33,449 nucleotides of DNA, from assembly GCF_025362435.1 (NCBI RefSeq), contig NZ_JANYGL010000088.1, forward strand, positions 1-33,449, in the 5' to 3' direction. A model generated the notes under the pieces. The model searched no databases and was not told the origin of the DNA. It worked only from the letters and a program-made list of their open reading frames with translations. This stretch comes from Polymorphobacter sp. (GTDB lineage: Bacteria; Pseudomonadota; Alphaproteobacteria; Sphingomonadales; Sphingomonadaceae). Both the position numbers and the translations under genes were made by a program. Below, in pieces: positions 12,320 to 19,815 of the stretch (positions are counted from its first letter, which is position 1; each line of letters opens with the position of its first letter).

Positions 12320-12362
12320 GGTGCGACCTCGAGCTTACCTCCGGACGAGCTGCCGCTTGGGC

Positions 12363-13904
12363 CTACGCCGCCGCTTCGAGCAACTTCGCCCGCCGCCGCG
12401 CGACGCTCGACCCGATGCCCATCGCTTCACGGTACTTCATTACCGTCCGACGCGCGATGTCGAAGCCTTCGGCTTGGAGCAGGACGACAAGCTTGTCGTC
12501 GCTCAGCGGCACCGCGGCGGGTTCGCCGGCGATCAGGTGGGCAATGCGGTTCTTGACCGCGAGCGCCGAAGACGCTTCGCCGCCGTCGTTGGACTGGATG
12601 CCGCTGGTGAAGAAATACTTGAGCTCGAAGAGGCCGCGGTCGCAGGCGAGATACTTGTTCGACGTCACCCGGCTGACGGTCGACTCGTGGACGCCGATCT
12701 CTTCAGCGATCGCTCTGAGCGTTAGCGGCTTGAGGTAGTTGACCCCGTATTCGAAGAACGCCTCCTGCTGCTTGACCAGCTCGGTCGCGACCTTGACGAT
12801 CGTCCGGGCGCGCTGGTCGAGCGCCTTGACCAGCCAGTTCGCGCTCGCAAGCGAATCCGACAGGAAGGCCTTGGTCTCGCGCGCGCGCTCCTTGGCATTC
12901 GCGTCGTGCCCGGTGATCGGCGCCGCGCTGAGCTTGGCGTGGTAGCCGCGGTCGACGAGGACGCGCGGTAGGGTCGCGCTGTTGAGCTCGACGACCCAGC
13001 CGCCTTTCGCCAGCCGGTGGACGAAGACGTCGGCAACGACGCTCTGCGCCCGTTCGCCGCCATATTGCAGCCCGGGCTTGGGGTTGTAGCCGCGGAGTTC
13101 GCGGATCATGTCCGACACGTCTTCCTGATCGACCCCGCAGACGCGGCGCAGCGTCGCCATGTCGCCGCGCGCTAGCGTCTCGAGGTTTGCCAGCAGCGCC
13201 GCCATTGCCGGGTCGAGGCGGTCGGCTTCGCGCGCCTGGACCGTCAGGCACTCGCGCAGGGTCCGTGCTCCGACTCCGACCGGATCGAAGGTGTGGATGA
13301 CGCCAAGGACACGCTCAACCGTCTCCGGATCGGCGTCGAGACGGTCGGCGACGTCGGCGACGCTGCTCCCGGTCAGGTATCCCGCGTCGTCGATCTGGTC
13401 GATCAGGTGGCGGGCGACGACGAGGTCGACGGGATCGGGAAAAGCCGCGACCGCCTGCTCAATCAGCAAGTCGATTAGCGACGGCTCGGCCGCGGCCATC
13501 GCGTCGAAATCGATCCCCTCGCCGTCGCCCGAACCGCCGTTGCCGATCGCGCCGGCGCCGTCGAAGCTGCCGCCCTGCTGGAAGCCGCCGTCGGTGATGC
13601 TGTCGGTAGGGCCGTCGTGGTGGAAGGTTTCGGCTGTGAAATCGACATCGAGCGGAGCGTCGGCGGCACCGTTGCCGGCGGCGATCAGCTGGTCGGCAGA
13701 CGCGGGCTCAGTAAGTGCTGCAGGAGCGGCGTCCGTCGTGCCGAGGTCGCTCGCGTCAAGCAGGGGGTTTTTCTCAAGCTCGGCGCCGATATAGGCCTCA
13801 AGCTCGACGTTGGTCAGCGCCAGCAGCTTGATCGCCTGCTGAAGCTGGACAGTCATCACCAGCGACTGGCTTTGACGGAGGTCGAGGCGGGGACCGATGC
13901 TCAT
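12363..13904 (-). CDS. rpoN: RNA polymerase sigma-54 factor
   Basis: RpoN directs RNA polymerase to -24/-12 promoters and needs an enhancer-binding ATPase for open-complex formation. The 513-aa protein has the Gln/Leu-rich activator-interacting N-terminus (RQSQSLVMTVQLQQAIKLL), an acidic linker, the core-binding domain, the HTH region (LRAIAEEIGVHESTVSRVTS) and the RpoN box ARRTVMKYRE at residues 484-493. It follows lptB by 23 bp on the same strand, the common alphaproteobacterial order. A candidate target promoter lies in this same window upstream of the PEP-CTERM gene. Confidence 0.97.
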   Translation of the reverse strand: MSIGPRLDLRQSQSLVMTVQLQQAIKLLALTNVELEAYIGAELEKNPLLDASDLGTTDAAPAALTEPASADQLIAAGNGAADAPLDVDFTAETFHHDGPTDSITDGGFQQGGSFDGAGAIGNGGSGDGEGIDFDAMAAAEPSLIDLLIEQAVAAFPDPVDLVVARHLIDQIDDAGYLTGSSVADVADRLDADPETVERVLGVIHTFDPVGVGARTLRECLTVQAREADRLDPAMAALLANLETLARGDMATLRRVCGVDQEDVSDMIRELRGYNPKPGLQYGGERAQSVVADVFVHRLAKGGWVVELNSATLPRVLVDRGYHAKLSAAPITGHDANAKERARETKAFLSDSLASANWLVKALDQRARTIVKVATELVKQQEAFFEYGVNYLKPLTLRAIAEEIGVHESTVSRVTSNKYLACDRGLFELKYFFTSGIQSNDGGEASSALAVKNRIAHLIAGEPAAVPLSDDKLVVLLQAEGFDIARRTVMKYREAMGIGSSVARRRAKLLEAAA

Positions 13905-13927
13905 GGCGCTGCCCCGGAGCCGAAGCC

Positions 13928-14710
13928 CTAGAGGCTGAACCCTTCGCCAAGGTAGACCCGCCGTACCGTCTCGTCGGCAACGAGAGCCTCGGGGGTGCCC
14001 TCGAACAGGACCCGGCCGTCGTAGATGATGCAGGCGCGGTCGACGATATCGAGTGTCTCGCGGACATTATGGTCTGTGATCAGGACGCCGATGTGGCGGT
14101 CGCGCAGGTCGACGACGAGGCCGCGGATGTCGGCGATCGAGATCGGGTCGATACCCGCAAATGGCTCGTCGAGCAGCATGATCGACGGGCGTGCCGCGAG
14201 TGCCCGGGCGATCTCGCAGCGCCGCCGCTCACCACCCGAGAGAGCCATCGCCGGCGCATCGCGCAGCCGGGTGATGTGGAATTCGTCGAGCAGCTGTTCG
14301 AGGCGCGCGGCACGCGTCGCCTTGTCGGGTTCGACGATCTCGAGGACCGCAAGGATGTTCTGCGCGACCGTCAAGCCGCGGAAGATCGAAGTCTCCTGCG
14401 GCAGATAGCCGAGGCCGAGCGCAGCCCGGCGGTACATCGGCAGGCTGGTGATGTCGGTGCCGTCGAGCAGGATGCGGCCTTGGTCGGGCTTGGCCAATCC
14501 CATGATCGAATAGAAGCACGTCGTCTTGCCGGCGCCATTCGGCCCGAGCAAGCCGACGACCTCACCGCGGCTGACGGTCAGCGAGACGTCGCGGAGGACG
14601 ACACGCTTGTCGTATTTCTTGCCGATCGCGACCACCGCGAGGCCGTCGCGCGACGCGGCAGCGCTATCCGCCGCCTCTCGCTCGATTACCTCGACATCCG
14701 CCACATTCAT
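13928..14710 (-). CDS. lptB: LPS export ABC transporter ATP-binding protein
   Basis: LptB is the cytoplasmic ATPase of the LptB2FGC complex that extracts lipopolysaccharide from the inner membrane. At 260 aa it carries Walker A GPNGAGKT, the Q-loop LPQETSIFRGLTV, signature LSGGERRR, Walker B IMLLDEPFAGID and the H-loop ITDHN. An N-terminal tail of about 23 residues precedes the ABC domain, so an internal start is possible. rpoN follows. Unlike many alphaproteobacterial loci, lptC and lptA are not directly upstream; the rplS operon end is there instead. Confidence 0.95.
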   Translation of the reverse strand: MNVADVEVIEREAADSAAASRDGLAVVAIGKKYDKRVVLRDVSLTVSRGEVVGLLGPNGAGKTTCFYSIMGLAKPDQGRILLDGTDITSLPMYRRAALGLGYLPQETSIFRGLTVAQNILAVLEIVEPDKATRAARLEQLLDEFHITRLRDAPAMALSGGERRRCEIARALAARPSIMLLDEPFAGIDPISIADIRGLVVDLRDRHIGVLITDHNVRETLDIVDRACIIYDGRVLFEGTPEALVADETVRRVYLGEGFSL

Positions 14711-14811
14711 CTCCGGCGCAGTTGGCGCGAATCATGCATAACGAATTTTATCAGGGGCAGAAAGGCCGCTAAACTGCGAAATAGCGACGGCCGTCGACTA
14801 GCGTTGAACAT
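14707..14811 (-). other. Possible 34-aa leader ORF before lptB
   Basis: A short frame (MFNASRRPSLFRSL..., 34 codons) ends in a TGA that overlaps the lptB ATG as ATGA. The arrangement would allow coupled translation of lptB. No convincing ribosome-binding site precedes its ATG and no homology is recognised. It may simply be chance in the 5' untranslated region of lptB. Confidence 0.2.
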
Positions 14812-14888
14812 GCAACACAAAGCGGGCGGAGATCTAAGATCACGATCGCGATTGAGCCACCGCCGGACACCGATGTTTGAAGTCCGAC

Positions 14889-14918
14889 CCCCGCGCACCG
14901 CGTTTGCGACGCGCGGGG
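14889..14918 (-). terminator. Hairpin after rplS
   Basis: An 8-bp perfect GC stem, CCCCGCGC (14889-14896) with GCGCGGGG (14911-14918), lies nine bases beyond the rplS stop. It is a plausible 3' end for the ffh-to-rplS transcript. No T-run follows on the minus strand, so intrinsic termination would be weak, or the hairpin may only stabilise the message end. Confidence 0.45.
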
Positions 14919-14926
14919 TACTCGGT

Positions 14927-15307
14927 TCAGGCGCTTGCGCCGGGCCGGGCGTCGCGCTTTTCGACGATACGCGCCGACTTGCCCGAACGACCACGAAGGT
15001 AATAGAGCTTGGCGCGACGGACGACGCCACGACGGACGACTTCAATCGAATCGATGTTCGGCGAGTACAGCGGGAAGACGCGCTCGACGCCCTCGCCGAA
15101 GCTGATCTTGCGAACGGTGAAGCTGCTGCCCATCGCGCGATTGGCGCGGGCGATGCACACGCCTTCGTAGTTCTGGACGCGGCTGCGGTCGCCTTCGACG
15201 ACCTTGACCCCGACGCGCAGCGTATCGCCGGCGCGGAACAGGGGGATCTTCTTGGTCTCGAGGAACTTGGCAATCTGTTCCGCCTCGAGCGTCTGGATGA
15301 GATTCAT
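14927..15307 (-). CDS. rplS: 50S ribosomal protein L19
   Basis: L19 sits at the 30S-50S interface. The 126-aa protein has the expected N-terminus [15 protein letters not shown] and the family core [49 protein letters not shown] and [15 protein letters not shown]. The ATG at 15307 is chosen because it gives the family N-terminus and has a strong AAGGAG site nine bases upstream. One base separates it from the trmD stop. It is the last gene of the ffh-rpsP-rimM-vapBC-trmD-rplS block. Confidence 0.97.
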   Translation of the reverse strand: MNLIQTLEAEQIAKFLETKKIPLFRAGDTLRVGVKVVEGDRSRVQNYEGVCIARANRAMGSSFTVRKISFGEGVERVFPLYSPNIDSIEVVRRGVVRRAKLYYLRGRSGKSARIVEKRDARPGASA

Positions 15308-15308
15308 C

Positions 15309-16040
15309 TCATTCTCCTTCGTCATCTCGCGCGCCAGAGGGCGACCGACCCCGAACGCCACGATAGCGTTCCCACAGGTCCGGCCGCCTTAGCCGTGTGT
15401 CCTCTTCGGACCGCGCCTGCCGCCATGCGGCGACCTTCGCGTGATCCCCCGATCGCAAGACTTCGGGGATCGATTGCCCGTCCCACGTTGCGGGCCGGGT
15501 GTAGTGCGGGTATTCGAGGAGACCGCTTTCGAAGCTCTCGCTGTCCCCGCTCTGGCTCGCGCCCATTACGCCGGGAAGCAGCCGGATGCAAGCATCGAGC
15601 AGGACCAGCGCCGCGGGCTCGCCCCCTGACAGGACATAGTCGCCGATGCTGACCGGCTCGAGTGCGTCGGGGCCGGTGAACAATCGCTCGTCGAAGCCCT
15701 CGAAGCGCCCGCAGATCAGCCGGACGCCGGGACCGCGCGCAAGGTCGCGAATGCGCGACTGCGTGAGTGGCGGGCCGCGCGGCGACAGCGCGAGGGCCGG
15801 ACCGATGCCCCCGACGCCACGCAACGCCCCCGACACGATATCGGCGCGAAGGACCATGCCGGGACCGCCCCCCGCCGGAGTGTCGTCGACGGTGCGATGC
15901 TTGTCGGTGGTGAAGTCGCGAATGTTGCGCGCGTCGAGGCTCCAGATGCCCTCGGCCAGCGCGCGCCCAGCGAGGCTGTGCCCAAGCGGCCCGGGAAACA
16001 TCTCGGGGTATAGCGTGAGGACGGTAGCGGACCAAGTCAG
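15309..16040 (-). CDS. trmD: tRNA (guanine-N1)-methyltransferase TrmD, apparent CTG start
   Basis: TrmD methylates G37 of tRNAs to prevent +1 frameshifting and is usually essential. The SPOUT knot is visible: [27 protein letters not shown] and [16 protein letters not shown]-type motifs (here [16 protein letters not shown]). The first in-frame ATG is at 16001 ([10 protein letters not shown]), but that drops the conserved first strand. Reading upstream gives [16 protein letters not shown], which is family-like. No ATG, GTG or TTG occurs in frame before it. A CTG at 16040-16038 takes the position of the initiator Met and overlaps the vapC stop as CTGA. With it the protein is 243 aa, a normal length; without it, 230 aa. 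The start codon is an inference. Confidence 0.93.
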   Translation of the reverse strand: MTWSATVLTLYPEMFPGPLGHSLAGRALAEGIWSLDARNIRDFTTDKHRTVDDTPAGGGPGMVLRADIVSGALRGVGGIGPALALSPRGPPLTQSRIRDLARGPGVRLICGRFEGFDERLFTGPDALEPVSIGDYVLSGGEPAALVLLDACIRLLPGVMGASQSGDSESFESGLLEYPHYTRPATWDGQSIPEVLRSGDHAKVAAWRQARSEEDTRLRRPDLWERYRGVRGRSPSGARDDEGE

Positions 16041-16423
16041 GGGAGGGTCCAGTTCTCGATCTTGAGATTGGGTATGTTGCTGAAGTCGGCCGTGTTCGCG
16101 GTGACCAGCGTCAGTCCTGACGACAGGGCGTGCGCGGCGATCAGGCGATCGAACTTAGCCCGCTTGAACGGCAGCGTGCCATAGACCTGCGCAGCGTCGT
16201 AGTCGAAGGGCAGCAGTTCCGCGATCTGCAACAGCCGCCCGAATTCGACCGCACGACGATGGTCGTGGCGTTCAATACCGGCCGCTAACTCTGCGAAGAC
16301 AATTGCCGAAATCGCCAATGAGCCGACTTCGATCTGCTCCACTCTCGCGCGCAGCGGCTCGATCGATGCGGCAAACATATGGATGCAGATGTTGGTGTCG
16401 AGCAGATATGCCAGATCAGCCAT
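16037..16423 (-). CDS. vapC: VapC-type PIN-domain ribonuclease toxin
   Basis: VapC toxins are Mg2+-dependent endoribonucleases that cut tRNA or rRNA when not bound by VapB. The 128-aa PIN domain has Asp9 in YLLDTNICI, Glu45 in FAELAAGIE, Asp92 in [11 protein letters not shown] and Asp113 in LVTANTADF, so the acidic site looks intact. Its ATG overlaps the vapB stop by 8 bp, as usual for these pairs. Its own stop overlaps the apparent trmD start. Base composition is somewhat lower in GC than the flanking ribosomal genes, which fits acquisition by transfer. Confidence 0.93.
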   Translation of the reverse strand: MADLAYLLDTNICIHMFAASIEPLRARVEQIEVGSLAISAIVFAELAAGIERHDHRRAVEFGRLLQIAELLPFDYDAAQVYGTLPFKRAKFDRLIAAHALSSGLTLVTANTADFSNIPNLKIENWTLP

Positions 16424-16682
16424 TGCGGTTCAGTAGATGCCATGGCAGATCGCGCTCTTCTAAAGTGCGCTCGTCTGGGGTCAGTTGCTTCAAGCCCGGA
16501 ATGGATCCCCAAATTCCTGTGAGGTCGATCTTCTTCGGCTTGGCGTTGGCCAACGATTCGACGATCCAGCGCCCCTGCTCCTCGCGGACCTCGACCGGCG
16601 TGCCGGGAACCGCGTTGAACGACGCGGGCAAGCGAACGGCCATCGAGTTGCCCGATTTGAACACCTTGGTCATCGCCATCAT
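16416..16682 (-). CDS. vapB: VapB-type (AbrB/SpoVT fold) antitoxin
   Basis: An 88-aa antitoxin with a swapped-hairpin AbrB DNA-binding N-terminus (MTKVFKSGNSMAVRLP, then VEVREEQGRWIVE). The C-terminal tail (LTPDERTLEERDLPWHLLN) should wrap the VapC active site. Three ATGs lie close together at 16682, 16679 and 16673. A GGAGG ends two bases before the first, so 16679 has better spacing. The gene begins 28 bp after the rimM stop. An AT-rich palindrome fills that gap and is a likely autoregulatory operator. Confidence 0.92.
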   Translation of the reverse strand: MMAMTKVFKSGNSMAVRLPASFNAVPGTPVEVREEQGRWIVESLANAKPKKIDLTGIWGSIPGLKQLTPDERTLEERDLPWHLLNRNG

Positions 16683-16689
16683 CGCCTCC

Positions 16690-16710
16690 GTATATACGGT
16701 AAGTATATAC
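16690..16710 (-). promoter_or_regulatory. Predicted VapB operator/promoter
   Basis: Two copies of the self-palindromic octamer GTATATAC (16690-16697 and 16703-16710) are separated by five bases. They sit between the last codon of rimM and the vapB start. Such AT-rich dyads next to a VapB start are typical autoregulatory sites. The TATATAC elements could also supply a -10 hexamer. They stand out sharply from the GC-rich surroundings. Confidence 0.7.
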
Positions 16711-17192
16711 TAATCGACGAAGGCCGCGTCTACCACTACCCGCTCGCCGATCTCCGGTACCGCCGTCGGGGTCAACGGAACCATGAAGGTCTTGCGGTCG
16801 GGCTTTTCAATTTCGAGGATGTCGCCGGCGCCGAAGTTTTCGACCGCAATGACAGTGCCAACGGCAGTGCCATCGGTGTCGACCACCGCCAGCCCGATCA
16901 AGTCGGCGTGGTAATACTCACCCTCGGCCAGCGGTGGCAGAGAGTCGCGTGGGACGGTCAGCACGGTGCCGCGCAGCGCCTCTGCGGCGTTGCGATCGGC
17001 GATCTCGGCGAAGCGCGCGATCGCGCCGCCCTTGTCGGGGCGAAGCGACTTGAGCGTCAGCGTCCGTCCGGCAGCGTCGAAGCTCTTGTATCGCTTCAAG
17101 CTGTCGGGGGTATCACCGAACAGCTTGAGGCGAACCTCGCCGCCGATGCCATGCGCTCCGGCAACGGCGGCGAGGGTGATCGTCGTGCTCAG
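16710..17192 (-). CDS. rimM: 16S rRNA processing protein RimM, apparent CTG start
   Basis: RimM binds the 30S head with protein S19 and helps mature the 3' part of 16S rRNA. The C-terminal PRC-barrel is visible ([20 protein letters not shown] and [16 protein letters not shown]). The first conventional start in frame is a TTG at 17099, which would give 129 aa and lose the hallmark N-terminus. Upstream the frame encodes [20 protein letters not shown], a clear family N-terminus. No ATG, GTG or TTG precedes it. A CTG at 17192-17190 occupies the expected Met position and overlaps the rpsP stop as CTGA, giving 160 aa, a normal length. Identity is firm; the start codon is inferred. Confidence 0.93.
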   Translation of the reverse strand: MSTTITLAAVAGAHGIGGEVRLKLFGDTPDSLKRYKSFDAAGRTLTLKSLRPDKGGAIARFAEIADRNAAEALRGTVLTVPRDSLPPLAEGEYYHADLIGLAVVDTDGTAVGTVIAVENFGAGDILEIEKPDRKTFMVPLTPTAVPEIGERVVVDAAFVD

Positions 17193-17719
17193 ACGGCGGG
17201 ACCGGCGGGCGAGGCGTCGGTCTCGGTCGCCGCGTCGACCGGGATCTCGACGTCGGAGGGTGCTTCGACCGGCTCGGCGGCTTCGGCGGGAACTTCGACT
17301 TCGGCAACGGGCTCCGGCTCAGCGGGCGTCGCGGCGGCGACCTTGGCGGCTTCGGCAGCCTCGGCGGTCGCTGCATCGAGCTCGGCCTGCTTGGCGGCAG
17401 CAGCGTCGGAACGCTCCTTCGCCTTGTCGCCGGGGACGCCCTTGTTCGGGTTCGAGCGGGCGGCCCGGGTGCGGATACCGGCGGCGTCGAGGAAGCGGGC
17501 GACCCGGTCTGACGGCTGCGCGCCGACCGACAGCCAGTGCGTCGCGCGCTCGCCGTCGAGCTTCACGCGCTCGGGGTTCTCCTTGTTGAGCAGCGGGTTG
17601 TACGTCCCGATCTTTTCGAGGAACTTGCCGTCGCGGGCGTTGCGGCTGTCCGTCACGACGATGCGGTAATAGGGCTTCTTCTTCATCCCGCCGCGAGCGA
17701 GCCTGATTGCGAGTGACAT
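17189..17719 (-). CDS. rpsP: 30S ribosomal protein S16 with long acidic tail
   Basis: S16 is a 30S assembly protein. The first 80 or so residues are the complete family core ([63 protein letters not shown]). The remaining 95 or so residues are a low-complexity Ala/Glu/Pro/Val extension rich in AEAAEAAK and PAEPEP-type repeats, bringing the protein to 176 aa. Tails are common on alphaproteobacterial S16, but this one is long. The ATG at 17719 follows AGGAAG. ffh lies 39 bp upstream on the same strand. Confidence 0.96.
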   Translation of the reverse strand: MSLAIRLARGGMKKKPYYRIVVTDSRNARDGKFLEKIGTYNPLLNKENPERVKLDGERATHWLSVGAQPSDRVARFLDAAGIRTRAARSNPNKGVPGDKAKERSDAAAAKQAELDAATAEAAEAAKVAAATPAEPEPVAEVEVPAEAAEPVEAPSDVEIPVDAATETDASPAGPAV

Positions 17720-17758
17720 TCCGGTCTTCCTTCTTCGATCTCTAAGTCTGGTTGAATT

Positions 17759-19189
17759 CTAGCGTTTGTTGAGCTTGTTGAAATTGCCGGGCAATCCGCC
17801 CTGGCCGGCGCCGCCGAGCATGCCGGCGAGGCCCGCCGCGCCGCCGCCGCCCATCTTGCCGAGCATCGCCGCCATGCCCTTCATGCCGCCCATCTTGCGG
17901 AGGCGCTTCATCATGCCCTCCATTTCCTGGTGCATTTTCATCAGCTTGTTCACGTCCTGGACGGTCGTCCCGGCGCCCTTGGCGATGCGGATCTTGCGCT
18001 TCGCGTTGATCAGGTCGGGCTTCGACCGCTCCTTGGGGGTCATCGAGCAGATCATCGCTTCCATCCGCCCGAGGACCTTCTCGTCGACCGCCCCCGACGC
18101 CATCGCCGCCTTGGCCTTGGCCATGCCGGGAAGCATGCCCGCGAGCGCACCGATGCCGCCCATCTTCTTCATCTGGACGAGCTGCATCCGCAGGTCATCC
18201 ATGTCGAACTGGCCTTTTGCCATCTTCGCAGCGAGCTTTTCGGCGCTCGCGGCCTCGAAGCTTTCGGCGGCGCGCTCGACGAGGCCGACGACGTCGCCCA
18301 TGCCGAGGATGCGTCTGGCGACGCGATCGGGAACGAACTCCTCGAGCGCGTCGAGCTTCTCGCCGGTCCCGGCGAACTTGATCGGCTTGCCGGTGACGGC
18401 GCGCATCGACAGCGCCGCACCGCCGCGGGCATCGCCGTCCATCCGCGTCAGGATGATGCCGGTCAGCGCGACTTCGCTCGAGAACGAGGTGGCGACGTTG
18501 ACCGCGTCCTGGCCCGTCAGGCTGTCGACGACGAGGAGGATTTCGTCGGGCGTCCCGGCTTCGGCGACGGCCTTCATCTCGGCCATCAGCGCGGCGTCGA
18601 CGTGGAGCCGTCCGGCGGTGTCGAGGAGGAGGACGTCGAAGCCCTGGAGCTTGGCGGCGGTCCGCGCACGGCGGGCGATCTCGACCGGCTGCTGCCCGGC
18701 GACGATCGGCAGCGTCGCGACATTGGTCTGCTCGCCGAGGACGCGAAGCTGCTCCTGCGCGGCCGGACGCTGGACGTCGAGCGACGCCATCAGCACCTTC
18801 TTGCCCTGCTTTTCGGTCAGGCGCTTGGCGATCTTGGCGGTCGTCGTCGTCTTGCCCGACCCCTGCAGGCCGACGACCATGATCACGGCGGGCGGGGTGA
18901 CGCCGAGGTTGAGCGGCGCGGCGTCGCTGCCGAGCATCTCGACCAGCGCGTCATGGACGATCTTGACGACCTGCTGCCCGGGCGTGACCGACCGCGTGAC
19001 CTCGGCGCCGACCGCGCGCGCCGTGACCGAGTCGATGAAGTCCTTGACCACCGGCAGCGCGACGTCGGCCTCGAGCAGCGCAATCCGCACCTCGCGCATC
19101 GCCGCACGGACGTCGAGTTCGGTCAGCGCACCGCGGCCGCGAAGCTTGTCGAACACGCCGGCGAGGCGATCGGAGAGGCTGTCGAACAT
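17759..19189 (-). CDS. ffh: Signal recognition particle protein Ffh
   Basis: Ffh binds 4.5S RNA and delivers nascent inner-membrane proteins to FtsY. The 476-aa protein has the N domain (MFDSLSDRLAGVFDKLRGRG), the GTPase G domain with GLQGSGKTTTTAKIA, DTAGRLHVD and TRMDGDARGGAALS, and a Met/Gly-rich M domain ending in GGLPGNFNKLNKR. The ATG at 19189 is preferred over an open extension to 19270 because it gives the family N-terminus and follows AAGG. It heads the minus-strand block running to rplS. Confidence 0.97.
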   Translation of the reverse strand: MFDSLSDRLAGVFDKLRGRGALTELDVRAAMREVRIALLEADVALPVVKDFIDSVTARAVGAEVTRSVTPGQQVVKIVHDALVEMLGSDAAPLNLGVTPPAVIMVVGLQGSGKTTTTAKIAKRLTEKQGKKVLMASLDVQRPAAQEQLRVLGEQTNVATLPIVAGQQPVEIARRARTAAKLQGFDVLLLDTAGRLHVDAALMAEMKAVAEAGTPDEILLVVDSLTGQDAVNVATSFSSEVALTGIILTRMDGDARGGAALSMRAVTGKPIKFAGTGEKLDALEEFVPDRVARRILGMGDVVGLVERAAESFEAASAEKLAAKMAKGQFDMDDLRMQLVQMKKMGGIGALAGMLPGMAKAKAAMASGAVDEKVLGRMEAMICSMTPKERSKPDLINAKRKIRIAKGAGTTVQDVNKLMKMHQEMEGMMKRLRKMGGMKGMAAMLGKMGGGGAAGLAGMLGGAGQGGLPGNFNKLNKR

Positions 19190-19390
19190 GCTTGCCTTAT
19201 ACTCGAAGTGCGACGGTTGGGCGAAACGAACAACGCGCCGGCGAGCGAGTCTTCGCTGGCCGGCGTGCATCCGTGGACGCGGGAAGTGTGTCCGCCCGGT
19301 GGCAGTCGAGGGTTGCGTTAGGCGAAAACCGGGGCCGGGTCAAACGTAGTCAGCAGCGGGTTGCGGGCCGCCGCCCGCCCAATTCGAGTA

Positions 19391-19429
19391 TTGACTACGG
19401 CTGTAGGCGTGATAACCACAGTTGTAGTC
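19391..19429 (+). promoter_or_regulatory. Double dyad operator upstream of blaI-like gene
   Basis: Two related 12-bp dyads, CTAC-GGCT-GTAG (19395-19406) and CCAC-AGTT-GTAG (19416-19427), begin exactly 21 bp apart, about two helical turns. The outer half-sites GACTAC and GTAGTC also form a larger dyad. BlaI/MecI/CopY repressors bind TACA/TGTA-type dyads of this kind. A TTGACT resembling a -35 element (19391-19396) overlaps the first dyad, so binding would block transcription of the repressor-peptidase pair that starts at 19450. Confidence 0.65.
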
Positions 19430-19449
19430 GAATTAATGGACATTGGGCT

Positions 19450-19815
19450 ATGGAACGGATTAGCGAGGCGGAGGCGGCTGTCATGGCGGTGTTGTGGACG
19501 AACAGCCCGCTGACGGCGCAAGACGTCATCGACAGCGTCCCCGCCGAGCGCGGCTGGTCGGGCAATACGGTCAAGACCCTGCTCGCCCGCCTCGTCGCCA
19601 AGAAAGCGGTCGCCCATGAAGCCGATGGCCGACGCTATCTCTACCGCCCGGTTCTCGCCCGCAGCGACTATGTCGCGGGCGAATCGCGGCGCCTGATTGA
19701 CCGCTTCTTCGGCGGACGGTTGACCCCGCTCGTCGCGCATCTCGCCGAACGCGACGCACTCAGCTCCGAGGAGATCGCCGAGATCGAGGCGCTGCTGAAG
19801 GCCCTCAAGTCGTGA
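19450..19815 (+). CDS. BlaI/MecI/CopY-family transcriptional repressor
   Basis: A 121-aa winged-helix repressor. The N-terminus MERISEAEAAVMAVLW and the HTH region LTAQDVIDSVPAERGWSGNT followed by VKTLLARLVAKKAV are typical, as is the wing EADGRRYLYRPVL. The C-terminal half provides dimerisation and the site where a cognate peptidase relieves repression. The ATG at 19450 gives the family N-terminus. The stop overlaps the GTG of the M56 peptidase gene (GTGA). The double dyad upstream suggests autoregulation. No beta-lactamase gene is nearby, so the regulated genes may be only this pair or lie elsewhere. Confidence 0.92.
   Translation: MERISEAEAAVMAVLWTNSPLTAQDVIDSVPAERGWSGNTVKTLLARLVAKKAVAHEADGRRYLYRPVLARSDYVAGESRRLIDRFFGGRLTPLVAHLAERDALSSEEIAEIEALLKALKS

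Noticed and set aside
14707-15273. A 188-codon minus-strand frame covering rplS
   Set aside because: Most of it is an out-of-frame reading of rplS; only its last 34 codons before lptB are noted as a possible leader.
16710-17099. RimM as a truncated 129-aa protein starting at TTG
   Set aside because: The conserved N-terminus is intact and in frame upstream, so the gene is not broken; a CTG start explains it better.
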